Source: JANXVY01 sp031365425 (GTDB taxonomy: Bacteria > Pseudomonadota > Alphaproteobacteria > Rhizobiales > Hyphomicrobiaceae). From it: 50,710 nt of DNA. Under the pieces are notes generated by a model. That model saw only the letters and a program-made list of their open reading frames with translations. It had not been told where the DNA came from and searched no databases. This document shows, one piece after another, positions 33,992 to 42,772 of the stretch (the first letter of the stretch is position 1; each line of letters begins with the position of its first letter). A program made the translations under genes and the position numbers. The DNA lies in the NCBI GenBank assembly GCA_031365425.1, contig JANLYB010000165.1, positions 1 through 50,710 on the forward strand, in the 5' to 3' direction.

Positions 33992-36988
33992 TCAATGCGC
34001 CTCGTCCCAATTGGCCGCCGCCTTCGCATCGACCTTCACCGGCACTTTCATCTGCACCGCCGGCATCGGCGCTGCCTCCATCACGCGCACCGCCACAGCC
34101 AGCGTCCCGGCAACGTCCTTGTCGCTCGCCTCAAACACCAATTCGTCGTGCACCTGCAGCAGCATCCGCGCCGACGATAGCCCGGCATCCGCCAGCGCCT
34201 GCGGCATCCGGATCATCGCGCGCCGGATGATGTCCGCAGCCGATCCCTGGATCGGCGCATTGATCGCCGCCCGCTCTAAGAAACCGCGCATGGATGGGTT
34301 CTTGGTATTGATCTCGGGATAATGAATCCGCCGCCCGAACACCGTCTCCACATATCCGTTATCGTGCGCCGCTTTCTTCGTCCGCTCCATATAATCGCGA
34401 ATACCCGGGAACCGCGCGAAGTAGGTCTTGATGTATTGCCCCGCCTCCTCGCGCGAAATACTGAGTTGATTGGCCAATCCGAACGCAGAAATCCCGTAAA
34501 TGATCCCGAAGTTAATCGCCTTCGCCCGCCGCCGCACATCGCCCGGCATTCCCTCGATGGGCACCCCGAACATTTCCGACGCCGTCATCGCGTGAATATC
34601 GAGCCCCTCCTCGAACGCCCGCGTCAACTGCGGAATCTCTGCGATGTGAGCGAGAACCCGTAGTTCGATCTGCGAATAGTCCGCCGAAATCAACTGATGC
34701 CCCGCCTCGGCAATGAACGCGGTCCGGATCGCGCGCCCTTCCTTGGTCCGGATCGGGATGTTCTGCAGGTTGGGTTCGGACGAAGCGAGCCGCCCCGTTG
34801 TCGTCGACGCCAGCGCATAGCTGGTATGAATCCGCCCGCCAGCGTCCATGTACTCAGGCAAGCTATCCGTATAGGTCGACCGCAATTTCGACAGCTGACG
34901 CCATTCGAGCATCTTATTGATCAGCGCCCGCGCATCGTCCGGCAGTTCCTCATTCGCGGCCAATTCATCGAGCACCCCGGCCCGCGTTTCCCATTGCCCG
35001 GTCTTGGTCTTCTTTCCGCCCGGCAATTTAAGCTTATCATACAGCAATTCGCCCAATTGCTTCGGCGAGCCCAGATTGAATTTGAACCCGGCAAGCTGAC
35101 CGATCTCGTCGTCGAGCCGTGCAATCCCCTGCGCAAACTGCGACGACAACCGCGACAGGATCGCGCGGTCAACCTTGATCCCCGCCCGCTCCATCTCGAC
35201 GATCACCGGCAATAGCGGCCGCTCCAGCGTCTCATACACCACCGTCTGCCGCTCGCCCGGCAACCGCGGCTTCAAAACCTCCCAAAGCCGCAGCGTCACA
35301 TCGGCGTCCTCGGCGGCATACTCCGTCGCTTTGTCGACCGGCACGCCCGCAAAAGTCTTATCGCCCTTTTTCGCCCCCGGCGCGTGCTCGATCACCTTGG
35401 AGAAGGGAATACACGTATGCCCCAGATGCCGGAGCGACAGCGCATCCATCCCATGCTCGCCCCGCCCGCCATCGAGCGCATACGACAGCAGCATCGTGTC
35501 ATCGACCGGCGAAATCGCAATCCCGTAACGCGCCATGACGAGCACATCGTATTTGATGTTCTGCCCGATCTTGAGGATCGAGGGATCCTCCAGCAGCGGC
35601 TTCAAAGCCGCCAGCGTCTCAGCCATGGGTGCTTGGCGCTGCCCTGCCCCATCGCCGAAATCAAACCCACCCCCGCCCGCCACATGCGCCAGCGGCACAT
35701 AGCAAGCCTTCCCAGCCTCGGTCGCAATCGACAACCCGACCAGCCCGGCGTTCATCGCATCAAGCCCGGTCGTCTCGGTGTCGAACGCAAACCGCCCCGC
35801 CTCCCGCGCCGCCGCAACCCAGCAATTCAGCCGCTCGATTGTCGTCACCGTTTCATACTTCGCGCGGTCAAACGGCACGGCTCGCACCCAGCCCTGACGA
35901 TAGGCCACTCCAGCAATAGGGGTTCCCACACCGCCCGCCGGCTCCTTGCCCTTGTCAGACGGCCCGCTCCCGACCTTTGCAACGCTCGACCCAACGGAGG
36001 CCGCCAGCCGCTGCGGCGGCTCGACCTTCAATGCCGTGGCAACCCGCTGCGTCAGTGTATTGAATTCCATCTTCTGCAGAAAACCCAACAGGTCCGCCGC
36101 TTCAGGCTCGCGAACACCCAGACGGTCCAACGGAAACTCAACCGGCACGTCCGTCTTCAACGTCACCAACTCACGCGAAACCCGCGCCTGATCGGCAAAT
36201 TCGATCAGCTTTTCGCGCCGCTTCGGCTGCCTGATTTCATGCGCGCGCGCCAGCAGCGTATCGAGATCGCCGTAGGTCTGGATCAACTCCGCTGCCGTCT
36301 TGATCCCAATCCCCGGCACCCCCGGCACGTTGTCAACGCTGTCGCCCGCCAGCGCCTGCACGTCGATCACCTTATCGGGCGAAACCCCAAATTTCTCAAA
36401 CACCTCATCCGGCCCAAGCCGCTTGTTCTTCATCCCGTCCAGCATCGTGATCCCAGGCACGATGAGCTGCATCAGATCCTTATCGGACGAGATGATCGTC
36501 GCGTCCCCACCCGCCGCCACCACATCCCGCGCATACGTCGCGATGATGTCGTCCGCCTCAAAGCCATCCTGCTCGATCGACGCGATGTTGAACGCCGCCG
36601 TCGCGTCGCGGATCAAACCAAACTGCGGAATAAGTTCCTCGGGCGGCGGCGGACGGTGCGCCTTATATTGGGGATAAATCTTATTGCGGAACGTCTCCCG
36701 CCCGGCGTCGAAAATGACTGCGATATGCGTGGGCTTGTCGGCGAGCTTGCTGTCCCCGATCAGCTTCCACAGCATCTGACAGAAACCATGCACAGCGCCC
36801 ACCGGCAACCCATCGGACGGCCGCGTCAGCGGCGGCAGCGCATGAAACGCCCGGAAAATATACCCGGACCCATCAATGAGATAGACGTGACTGCCCTTGA
36901 TGACAGGCACAACCTCTCCCAAAGGCACGGTCGACGTGCGGTTGGAACGCTCGGAATTGGCAGCAGGCGTATTCGGTTCTTGATCCAT
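33992..36988 (-). CDS. polA: DNA polymerase I
   Basis: The 998-residue polymerase serves repair and primer removal. It has the 5'-3' exonuclease domain (roughly residues 35-320; YLIDGSGYIFRAFHAL, ALAGDSVDNVPGVPGIG), the 3'-5' proofreading domain (DTETTG, NIKYD and YAAEDADVT are all present, so it should be active), and the polymerase domain (SADYSQIELRVLAHI, RRRAKAINFGIIYG, QVHDELVFE). A Pro/Gly-poor linker separates the first two. It starts at ATG 36988 with a 34-residue N-terminal extension of low complexity. It stands alone between two tRNA genes. Confidence 0.97.
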   Translation of the reverse strand: MDQEPNTPAANSERSNRTSTVPLGEVVPVIKGSHVYLIDGSGYIFRAFHALPPLTRPSDGLPVGAVHGFCQMLWKLIGDSKLADKPTHIAVIFDAGRETFRNKIYPQYKAHRPPPPEELIPQFGLIRDATAAFNIASIEQDGFEADDIIATYARDVVAAGGDATIISSDKDLMQLIVPGITMLDGMKNKRLGPDEVFEKFGVSPDKVIDVQALAGDSVDNVPGVPGIGIKTAAELIQTYGDLDTLLARAHEIRQPKRREKLIEFADQARVSRELVTLKTDVPVEFPLDRLGVREPEAADLLGFLQKMEFNTLTQRVATALKVEPPQRLAASVGSSVAKVGSGPSDKGKEPAGGVGTPIAGVAYRQGWVRAVPFDRAKYETVTTIERLNCWVAAAREAGRFAFDTETTGLDAMNAGLVGLSIATEAGKACYVPLAHVAGGGGFDFGDGAGQRQAPMAETLAALKPLLEDPSILKIGQNIKYDVLVMARYGIAISPVDDTMLLSYALDGGRGEHGMDALSLRHLGHTCIPFSKVIEHAPGAKKGDKTFAGVPVDKATEYAAEDADVTLRLWEVLKPRLPGERQTVVYETLERPLLPVIVEMERAGIKVDRAILSRLSSQFAQGIARLDDEIGQLAGFKFNLGSPKQLGELLYDKLKLPGGKKTKTGQWETRAGVLDELAANEELPDDARALINKMLEWRQLSKLRSTYTDSLPEYMDAGGRIHTSYALASTTTGRLASSEPNLQNIPIRTKEGRAIRTAFIAEAGHQLISADYSQIELRVLAHIAEIPQLTRAFEEGLDIHAMTASEMFGVPIEGMPGDVRRRAKAINFGIIYGISAFGLANQLSISREEAGQYIKTYFARFPGIRDYMERTKKAAHDNGYVETVFGRRIHYPEINTKNPSMRGFLERAAINAPIQGSAADIIRRAMIRMPQALADAGLSSARMLLQVHDELVFEASDKDVAGTLAVAVRVMEAAPMPAVQMKVPVKVDAKAAANWDEAH

Positions 36989-37106
36989 GACGAAGGTTTA
37001 AGCAAACCCTCACCAGCTGTCAGCCCGCTTGTTCGGCAACGCCCACAAAACGCCCCATCAAACCCGTTTGCCCCCAGACCAGAGATCAGCTATGGATACC
37101 CCCGAT

Positions 37107-37183
37107 GCACCCGTAGCTCAGCTGGATAGAGCGTTGCCCTCCGAAGGCAAAGGTCGTAGGTTCGACTCCTACCGGGTGCGCCA
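37107..37183 (+). tRNA. tRNA-Arg (anticodon CCG)
   Basis: The 77-base gene has acceptor stem GCACCCG/CGGGTGC and D arm AGCTCAGCTGGATAGAGC. The anticodon stem TTGCC/GGCAA encloses CTCCGAA, with anticodon CCG at 37141-37143, and the T arm is GTAGGTTCGACTCCTAC. CCA is encoded. It reads the Arg codon CGG. It is divergent from polA. Confidence 0.96.
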
Positions 37184-37261
37184 TTTCGGAACAAAAGTGC
37201 GAACACGCTGACGGCTTGTGACGAGCGGTCGCGGTCGTTCGTCAATGTGGTGCGGCGAGCA

Positions 37262-37588
37262 TTACTGATTGGCCGCTTGGGCTTTCCGTTCGCTTTCGCA
37301 GGCCGCTCGGGTTTCGAAAATCAAGAACTCTGCGCCCCCCTTCACAGCAGTGCACACACGATAGATTGCCTTGGTCTCTGCATTCGACTTCGGCTCCAAA
37401 TCGCAGCGATACTTGGTGCTATTGAAGACGGCCAGAAGTGTTCCGTCGACAATAACGCACCTTTGGCGGCTCGGATTTGAGTGCCAATCGAACGCTGCCT
37501 TTCCGCGCAAGAGAACCACCGTCTCTGCGCATGTGTCCGCAACTGAGGCCATCAGCAGCACCATCACCGCAAGGCTTCTCGCTCCCAT
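37262..37588 (-). CDS. Small exported protein of unknown function
   Basis: The 108-residue product has a signal peptide (MGARSLAVMVLLMASVADTCA) and a mature part with five cysteines and mixed beta-strand content (VVLLRGKAAFDWHSNPSRQ). No family is recognised. The ATG at 37588 is preferred, with GGAGAG six bases upstream; earlier ATGs would place the hydrophobic stretch deeper. The codon use and signal peptide support a real gene, though it stands alone between a tRNA and the channel gene. Confidence 0.6.
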   Translation of the reverse strand: MGARSLAVMVLLMASVADTCAETVVLLRGKAAFDWHSNPSRQRCVIVDGTLLAVFNSTKYRCDLEPKSNAETKAIYRVCTAVKGGAEFLIFETRAACESERKAQAANQ

Positions 37589-37859
37589 CACGCTCTCCTC
37601 AATCGGCAATTTCATCAGCCGGCACATTTCGCGGCAGCTGCTTCAAGCCGCGCGAATATTGAATAGTTTTCCATGAGCGCCTGACTGAAATGCTGACGTT
37701 AAGCTTAAAGGCCAATCGGGGATGACCTGCCGCCGGTATCCGATCTTGCGAGTTTGCCCGTGCACCATTGCTCTGGATTCAAGCCGGTAAGCCTCTAAAG
37801 TATCCCTATACTGAAGTTGCCTAGCCAGAGCTTGGCGGGGGGCTTACGGAAAGACTTTC

Positions 37860-39026
37860 ATGAATCCCAACAGGTCCGCACTCCGGCAACGCGCGTTCGA
37901 GGTTCTTGAACACGGGCGGCGTCGTGACGTCGCCTCTCGCATTCTAGACAGCGTTCTCGTCGCGCTTATCATCGCAAATGTGACCGTGACGGTTGTGCAG
38001 TCGGTCCCGGAAGTTGCCGCGGAGTATGGCCCCAGTCTGCTGACTTTCGATAGACTGTGCGTGGCTATCTTCTCAATCGAGTACGCAGTTCGGATCTGGG
38101 TTGCGCCGGAGCACCTCATGATGCGCGGTGGTGGTGCGCTTCGTGCCAGATTGCGGTTCGCAGCTACACCAATGATGGTCATTGACGCGCTGGCGCTGTT
38201 GCCATGGCTGCTTGAGTTTCTGTTTCCCCACAGTACGCTTATTCCTCTCATTCGGCTTGTGCGTCTCCTTAAGCTGGCGCGCTATTCGCCCGCGCTCACA
38301 TCCATCGGCCGTGTTCTAGTTGCAGAGCGTCGCGCCTTGTTGGCGTGCGTCATCATCTTGGGCGGCGTACTCTTGGCGACCGCCGCTGTCATGCTGGCGA
38401 TTGAGGGTAGCCAACAACCCGAACGGCTCGGAGATATGCCAAAAGCAATGTGGTGGGCGGCAGCGATGCTGGCCAAGATCGGCGGAGGTACAGCCGAACC
38501 GGTCACAGCTATCGGCCGGATCATTGCAGCGATTACCGTGATGCTCGGCATCTTCTGTTTCGCGCTCCCCGTAGCCATCATCGGACGGGGTTTTTATGAG
38601 GAAATTCGTCGGCGTGATTTTGTCGTCACGTTCGCGATGGTTGCGCGTGTTCCCATTTTCTCGAAGTTGGATGCTCCATCCATCGCAGATCTCGTCGGCA
38701 TTTTGAAGGCGCGCACCCTGACGGCCGGCACAACCATCATGCGCCAAGGCGATCGAGGGGATGCGATGTATTTCATTGCTTGCGGAACCGTTCAGGTCTC
38801 TAGCGATACGGCAACGGTGCGCCTTGTTGAGGGCGACTTCTTCGGTGAAATGGCGCTCCTATCGCGAGATCCGAGAACGGCGACCGTGACGGCTTTAAGC
38901 TCTACCGACCTGTTTGTCCTGGAAGTTGACGACTTTGTTCGCCTCCTCGAACGGTTGCCTTCATTTAAAAGCCAAATCGAGGCTGTCGCAAAAGAGCGCC
39001 GGGATAACGTGATACAAAGATCATAG
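37860..39026 (+). CDS. Cyclic-nucleotide-gated ion channel homologue with altered selectivity filter
   Basis: The 388-residue protein resembles the MlotiK1 cyclic-nucleotide-gated K+ channel. It has about six membrane helices. S4 carries charges at every third residue (R132, R135, K138, R141 in IRLVRLLKLAR). The pore helix AMWWAAAML (near 196-204) is followed by KIGGGT (206-211), where K+ channels have TTGYGD. The C-linker FYEEIRRRDFV joins a cyclic-nucleotide-binding domain (from about 262) with the phosphate cassette GEMALLSRDPRTATV (329-343), including the Arg/Thr that hold cAMP. The altered filter makes K+ selectivity doubtful; it could be a non-selective or silent channel. The gene stands alone, and its start at 37860 has no strong ribosome site. 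Confidence 0.88.
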   Translation: MNPNRSALRQRAFEVLEHGRRRDVASRILDSVLVALIIANVTVTVVQSVPEVAAEYGPSLLTFDRLCVAIFSIEYAVRIWVAPEHLMMRGGGALRARLRFAATPMMVIDALALLPWLLEFLFPHSTLIPLIRLVRLLKLARYSPALTSIGRVLVAERRALLACVIILGGVLLATAAVMLAIEGSQQPERLGDMPKAMWWAAAMLAKIGGGTAEPVTAIGRIIAAITVMLGIFCFALPVAIIGRGFYEEIRRRDFVVTFAMVARVPIFSKLDAPSIADLVGILKARTLTAGTTIMRQGDRGDAMYFIACGTVQVSSDTATVRLVEGDFFGEMALLSRDPRTATVTALSSTDLFVLEVDDFVRLLERLPSFKSQIEAVAKERRDNVIQRS

Positions 39027-39119
39027 CGGCAGAACTATATCGACGCTAAACGACGCAAGCCGCCTTTGGCTCAGATATCTTTCCAAATCTGCATCAATTT
39101 GAGCGGGTACCCCGCTAAC

Positions 39120-39413
39120 TCATGCGAGAGTGTGGACGATCACAGGTCCTGCAACGGAAGTCGCCGGGCCTGCCAAAAGCGGCGCGAGCTCCTGCTCGAT
39201 CCACGCCAGAGCACGTTTGTTGGATTCGTGAGCGGCTTCATAATTGTCGAAAATACTGACCGCAATCACCGTATCGTCCGGCGCATACACGACATAGTAG
39301 GCGTGAAAACCGGGAACGTCGCTAATGATCGGAATCGCGCCTTCTTTAATTCTGCGTGCCAGCTCTTCGGCCATCCCTGGTTTTGCCTTTGCCTGACGAA
39401 TACCCGCATACAT
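39120..39413 (-). CDS. Small ABM-like (antibiotic biosynthesis monooxygenase fold) protein
   Basis: The 97-residue protein fits the dimeric alpha/beta-barrel ABM fold: a first strand (MYAGIRQAKAKPG), a helix with AEELARRIKEGAIPI, then strands GFHAYYVVYAP and VIAVSIFDNYEAAHESNKRA. The last segment is a helix and a strand. Members act on small hydrophobic substrates or stress compounds; some have no known activity. The ATG at 39413 has AAGGAGG at ideal spacing. It is convergent with the channel gene. A longer in-frame extension has no support. Confidence 0.75.
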   Translation of the reverse strand: MYAGIRQAKAKPGMAEELARRIKEGAIPIISDVPGFHAYYVVYAPDDTVIAVSIFDNYEAAHESNKRALAWIEQELAPLLAGPATSVAGPVIVHTLA

Positions 39414-39644
39414 GGTCGCCTCCTTAGCCGTTGCTCCGCCCAAGTTCGCGGCGACGTCAAGTTTGCAACACTCCCTTCGCGCCCACAATGGAAACTGACC
39501 ATATGCCGCCGCCTCGTTGTGCGGCGCACAAGAAGCCGAAGTCAGACACTGCAAGGCTGTTGCGCCTGCGACACCCTCAAAGTAGCTTCGATACAAGATC
39601 AGCGCAGTTAAGGATTTTTGAAAAAAGCAAAGGGAGGAATATCC

Positions 39645-40073
39645 GTGTTGCAGGGTCCAGTTCGAACGGCAAGCATGGCTGCCGTCGCTCTTGTCATATG
39701 CCTAGGATCGACCGCAGTGGCGCAAACGTCACCGCCGGCCGTCACGCAAGGAGCCAGCGACATCAAACGGACGGTCCTGCAAAAGTTCGATGTGCCAGAG
39801 TCAAACTACGAGACTGTCATCGCGTTGCTGGAGATCGTGCCCGATGGCGTGGTCGGCAAACACACCCACTTCGGCATCGACAGCGGCGTTCTGCAATCGG
39901 GTGACATCGTGCTGAATGTTGCCGGCAAGGCCGAGCAGATCGTAAAGCCCGGCGATAGTTGGCAAGTCCCGCCGAATACGGTGCACTGGGGTAAGGCCGG
40001 CCCCAACGGTGCCAAGATCATCAACACGTACGTGGTGGAGAAGGGCAAGCCGCTCGCGACACCCGCGCCATAG
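39645..40073 (+). CDS. Exported cupin-domain protein
   Basis: The 142-residue product has a signal peptide (cut near STAVAQ) and one cupin barrel. The first motif GVVGKHTHFGIDSGVLQSGD carries the two His of the metal site, and the second, GDSWQVPPNTVHWG, the third. It probably binds a metal in the periplasm; the substrate is unknown. The GTG at 39645 is taken, since GGGAGG lies seven bases upstream. It converges with the sox-region permease, only 39 bases away, but is not known as a sox gene. Confidence 0.75.
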   Translation: MLQGPVRTASMAAVALVICLGSTAVAQTSPPAVTQGASDIKRTVLQKFDVPESNYETVIALLEIVPDGVVGKHTHFGIDSGVLQSGDIVLNVAGKAEQIVKPGDSWQVPPNTVHWGKAGPNGAKIINTYVVEKGKPLATPAP

Positions 40074-40112
40074 CGGACCGATAAGCGCCGGGGATCGGCT
40101 CATCTGGTTCTT

Positions 40113-41183
40113 TCAGTATTTGCGGCGCCATAAATCGGAAAGCGTTCGTCCCTCAACGAGGTAGTAGAGGCCAATTCGGGCGCCCACGATCATGAATAAG
40201 ATTGCGATCGGGGCGGTCAATGAAAGTGCGCTTGCCGCAGATAGACCTTGGCCGATGGTGCACCCTCTCGCGAGAACACCGCCAAGCCCCATCATCAGGG
40301 CGCCCAAGACGTGGCGGCGCATCTCGCGTTGGTCGTCGAAGGCCTCCCAGCGCAGTTCATCGCGCCCCCACGCGACAAGGTACGATCCCGCAGCAACTCC
40401 GAACACCGTACCGACCGCGAAGGTCGCCTGATAGATGGTTTCACCCATCGTCAGGAGGACGACGCGCGCCAGCGGGGCAACGAAGGTGAGGCTTTCCAGC
40501 CGGTGGGCACCGAACGGATCGGCCAGCGTGCCGGTGACAATCCAGCCCCCCGAGACAGCGAGGCCCAGCCCAAGTCCGGCCAGGATGAGGCTGCGGCGCC
40601 GGCGAAAACGTGCCGAGCCGAAGATGATCACTACGAGGAGTACTACGAGCGTCGCCGACGCGATGCCTTCAAGCGTCAGCGGCGACACGGCGGAGATGGA
40701 GTTCCGCAATGCGGGCCAGCCGGGCGCCCCCACATCCATGCGGACCAACGCCGCAATCCAAAGGCGCAAGGGGGCCAAGAGCCCCCCGGTCGCTGCAGCG
40801 GCGGCAATGGCCAGAATTCCGGCTGTGACGAAGGCGCGAAGATCGCCGGTGCCCGCGCGCAAGAGAAGCCCGAAGCCGCAGGTACCCACCAGCGACATGC
40901 CGAGGCCGAAGAACGTCGCCCCTACGACTAAGCCGGACAGGTCGATCTGGGATTGGGCATAAGGATTGCCCGACAGATCAAGCAATTTGGCTGCGACCAG
41001 GGCCTGGGTCAGCGCGAGGGCGGTGGCCAGGGCCAAGCCGAACGCGCGGGCGCGTCGGAAATCACCAGCCAGCACCGCATCTTCGATAGCGGCGAAGGTG
41101 CAAAGGCGGCCGAACTGGGCGGCGGCGCCTGCAAGTAAGCCGCAAACGAGACCACCCAGGAGCAGAACGTAGACATCTGGCAT
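40113..41183 (-). CDS. YeeE/YedE-family permease, SoxT-like sulfur-compound transporter
   Basis: The 356-residue membrane protein has about nine helices and the marks of the YeeE/YedE (TsuA) family: GRLCTFAAIEDAVLAGD, MSLVGTCGFGLLLRAGTGDL and LARGCTIGQGLSAASAL. The conserved cysteines in those segments pass thiosulfate or sulfane sulfur across the membrane in known members. Such genes occur in sox clusters of Hyphomicrobium and are called soxT. Here it lies 76 bases after soxR on the same strand, so it may be the last gene of the soxA-X-S-R transcript. The start is uncertain: ATG at 41183 or at 41204. A second family member lies at 50082. Confidence 0.85.
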   Translation of the reverse strand: MPDVYVLLLGGLVCGLLAGAAAQFGRLCTFAAIEDAVLAGDFRRARAFGLALATALALTQALVAAKLLDLSGNPYAQSQIDLSGLVVGATFFGLGMSLVGTCGFGLLLRAGTGDLRAFVTAGILAIAAAAATGGLLAPLRLWIAALVRMDVGAPGWPALRNSISAVSPLTLEGIASATLVVLLVVIIFGSARFRRRRSLILAGLGLGLAVSGGWIVTGTLADPFGAHRLESLTFVAPLARVVLLTMGETIYQATFAVGTVFGVAAGSYLVAWGRDELRWEAFDDQREMRRHVLGALMMGLGGVLARGCTIGQGLSAASALSLTAPIAILFMIVGARIGLYYLVEGRTLSDLWRRKY

Positions 41184-41259
41184 GGGTATCAAAACCGCGA
41201 GCATGAGGAAGACACAACGGCGCGGGCAATCGTCCGCGGGACGCGATACGTCAGGGGAT

Positions 41260-41622
41260 TTAGCCTTGGTCTTTGCAAAACATATCGTAGATGACGCGAA
41301 TGAACTTGCGGTGGCGGTCGTCTGCAAGGCTGTAATAGATCATCTTGCCGTCGCGCCGCGTCGTCACGAGATCGTCGAGCCTGAGGCGGGCGAGTTGCTG
41401 GGACACCGTCGTCTGCCTCAAGGACAAGAGTTCTTCCAGCTCCGTCACCGAGCGTTCGCGCTCTGAGAGCAAGCACAGCAGGACCAAACGGTTCTCATGC
41501 GCGATGGCCTTGAGAAAATCGCTCGCGTCACGCGCATTCTTCATGATGCGCTTGAGTTCGGGGGACAGTGCAGCGTCCCCTTCAAGTTCCCGTTCGATTT
41601 CGTCAGATAGAATTTTCGTCAT
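41260..41622 (-). CDS. soxR: ArsR-family sulfane-sulfur sensor (SoxR)
   Basis: The 120-residue repressor has a winged helix-turn-helix (recognition helix region LRQTTVSQQLARLRLDDLV). Two cysteines, C50 in LVLLCLLSE and C116 in IYDMFCKD, are 66 residues apart, the same spacing as the persulfide-sensing pair of SqrR/BigR. It likely represses sox genes until sulfane sulfur forms a bridge between them. It has a good ribosome site (GAGGTG) and lies 45 bases after soxS. Paracoccus soxR occupies a similar position at the edge of its sox cluster. Confidence 0.9.
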   Translation of the reverse strand: MTKILSDEIERELEGDAALSPELKRIMKNARDASDFLKAIAHENRLVLLCLLSERERSVTELEELLSLRQTTVSQQLARLRLDDLVTTRRDGKMIYYSLADDRHRKFIRVIYDMFCKDQG

Positions 41623-41667
41623 GTCACCTCTCTGAGATGGGCGTCAAAGCAAAGTCAATGCGTGACG

Positions 41668-42153
41668 TCACCCGGATGGGCGCGGCGTGTTGCCCGCATT
41701 CGCTGGCGTGCGGAGCCGTTCCAACAGTTCGTCCAGGATGGGAAAAAAGAATTCTGGTCCAGGATAACCGATGATCCGGCCTATCTCGCGTCCCGATTCG
41801 ACTAGTACGAACGTCGGCGTCACTGTGATGGGGGCGTCGAGATGGACGTTTTGAAGCGGTGGGTCGGACAGCTGACGGCGGCGGAGCGGGGCCACCAACC
41901 CTTGGGTGGTTTTCGGGTAGGCAGGGCCGATCTCGCGGTGCCAGTCGTGACAGAATGGACAGCCGGCGCGTTCGTACATGACAAGTTCGGCGGCCTTGGC
42001 AGTCTGGGTGGCCAAGGATGCCAAAATGAGTGCCGCTGCGAGGCATGTCAGGCGCAGAGTATTACCAAGCACGACGAAAAACGACAGCAGCAGCCGGCCG
42101 CGCGATGAGCGCGACCGGCCCCCGAAGTGCGATGTTGATCTCACCACATTCAC
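41668..42153 (-). CDS. soxS: Thioredoxin-like SoxS
   Basis: The 161-residue protein has an Arg-rich N-terminus, a hydrophobic export segment (near residues 33-52, ending TAKAAE) and a thioredoxin fold with GCPFCHDW as its CxxC motif. SoxS keeps the carrier SoxYZ active by reducing its carrier-arm Cys in the periplasm. Other conserved parts are the Pro loop TPTFVLVESGREIGRIIGY and PGPEFFFPILDELL. The GTG at 42153 overlaps the soxX stop, suggesting coupling; a shorter N-terminus is possible. The distance between signal and start is long for a normal signal peptide. Confidence 0.87.
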   Translation of the reverse strand: MNVVRSTSHFGGRSRSSRGRLLLSFFVVLGNTLRLTCLAAALILASLATQTAKAAELVMYERAGCPFCHDWHREIGPAYPKTTQGLVAPLRRRQLSDPPLQNVHLDAPITVTPTFVLVESGREIGRIIGYPGPEFFFPILDELLERLRTPANAGNTPRPSG

Positions 42154-42761
42154 TTGTTCACCGGGCTTTCAGGTGACATCAGGTAAGCGGTCACGTCCTT
42201 GATCTGCTCAGTGGACAGGAACTTATGATAGCCAAACCTTGGCATATTTGAGCAAGGCTGGACGCTTTGAGCGTTGAAGATCTTGGCATAGGCGAGTTTG
42301 TTTTCGGCAGCATCGAACTTGCGGTTCTTGCCGTAGCCCTGCAGGCTCGGCCCGAGCGTGCCGTAACTCAACTCAGCCTTCGCCATTTCGTGGCAGGCAT
42401 AGCAGTTGCCGCCGTTCACGGTTTCGGGTCCGTCGGTAAACTGGCCGCCGGTTCCGGTCTGGGCGATCGTCTCGCCCTTCTTCCAATTACCCATGACGAC
42501 ACCGTCGGCAGGGTAGGCGATGGTCGCGAGTTCGCGGGCCTTGATCTTGTCTGCTTCGGCAGACGACGGGTTATTGCGCGTCTCGGTGCAAATCCGCTGG
42601 GTTTCGTCTTGGGTGACCCGCGACTTCCAGTCCTCCGGTGCGGACTTGAACATCGCGTTGACGACGGCTTCAACGTCGGCTGCGGGGACCACAATCTTGT
42701 CGGCAGCGAAGGCTGGTACTGTCGCGGCGGCAAGCAGAATACAAAGTGCAATTCGCTTCAT
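42150..42761 (-). CDS. soxX: SoxX, cytochrome c subunit of SoxXA
   Basis: The 203-residue protein has a signal peptide (cut near PAFAAD) and a single c-type heme site, CYACH (residues 120-124). The distal Met is probably M173 in SNMPRFGYHKF. With SoxA it oxidatively couples thiosulfate to the SoxY carrier Cys. An N-terminal segment of about 90 residues precedes the cytochrome domain, as in some alphaproteobacterial SoxX. It lies 11 bases after soxA. The final STEQIKDVTAYLMSPESPVN is typical of the family. Confidence 0.94.
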   Translation of the reverse strand: MKRIALCILLAAATVPAFAADKIVVPAADVEAVVNAMFKSAPEDWKSRVTQDETQRICTETRNNPSSAEADKIKARELATIAYPADGVVMGNWKKGETIAQTGTGGQFTDGPETVNGGNCYACHEMAKAELSYGTLGPSLQGYGKNRKFDAAENKLAYAKIFNAQSVQPCSNMPRFGYHKFLSTEQIKDVTAYLMSPESPVNK

Positions 42762-42772
42762 GATCGCCTCCC

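Noticed and set aside
35384..37129. Long open frame on plus opposite polA
   Set aside because: Antisense shadow of polA with Arg/His/Pro-rich product, and it runs into the tRNA-Arg gene.
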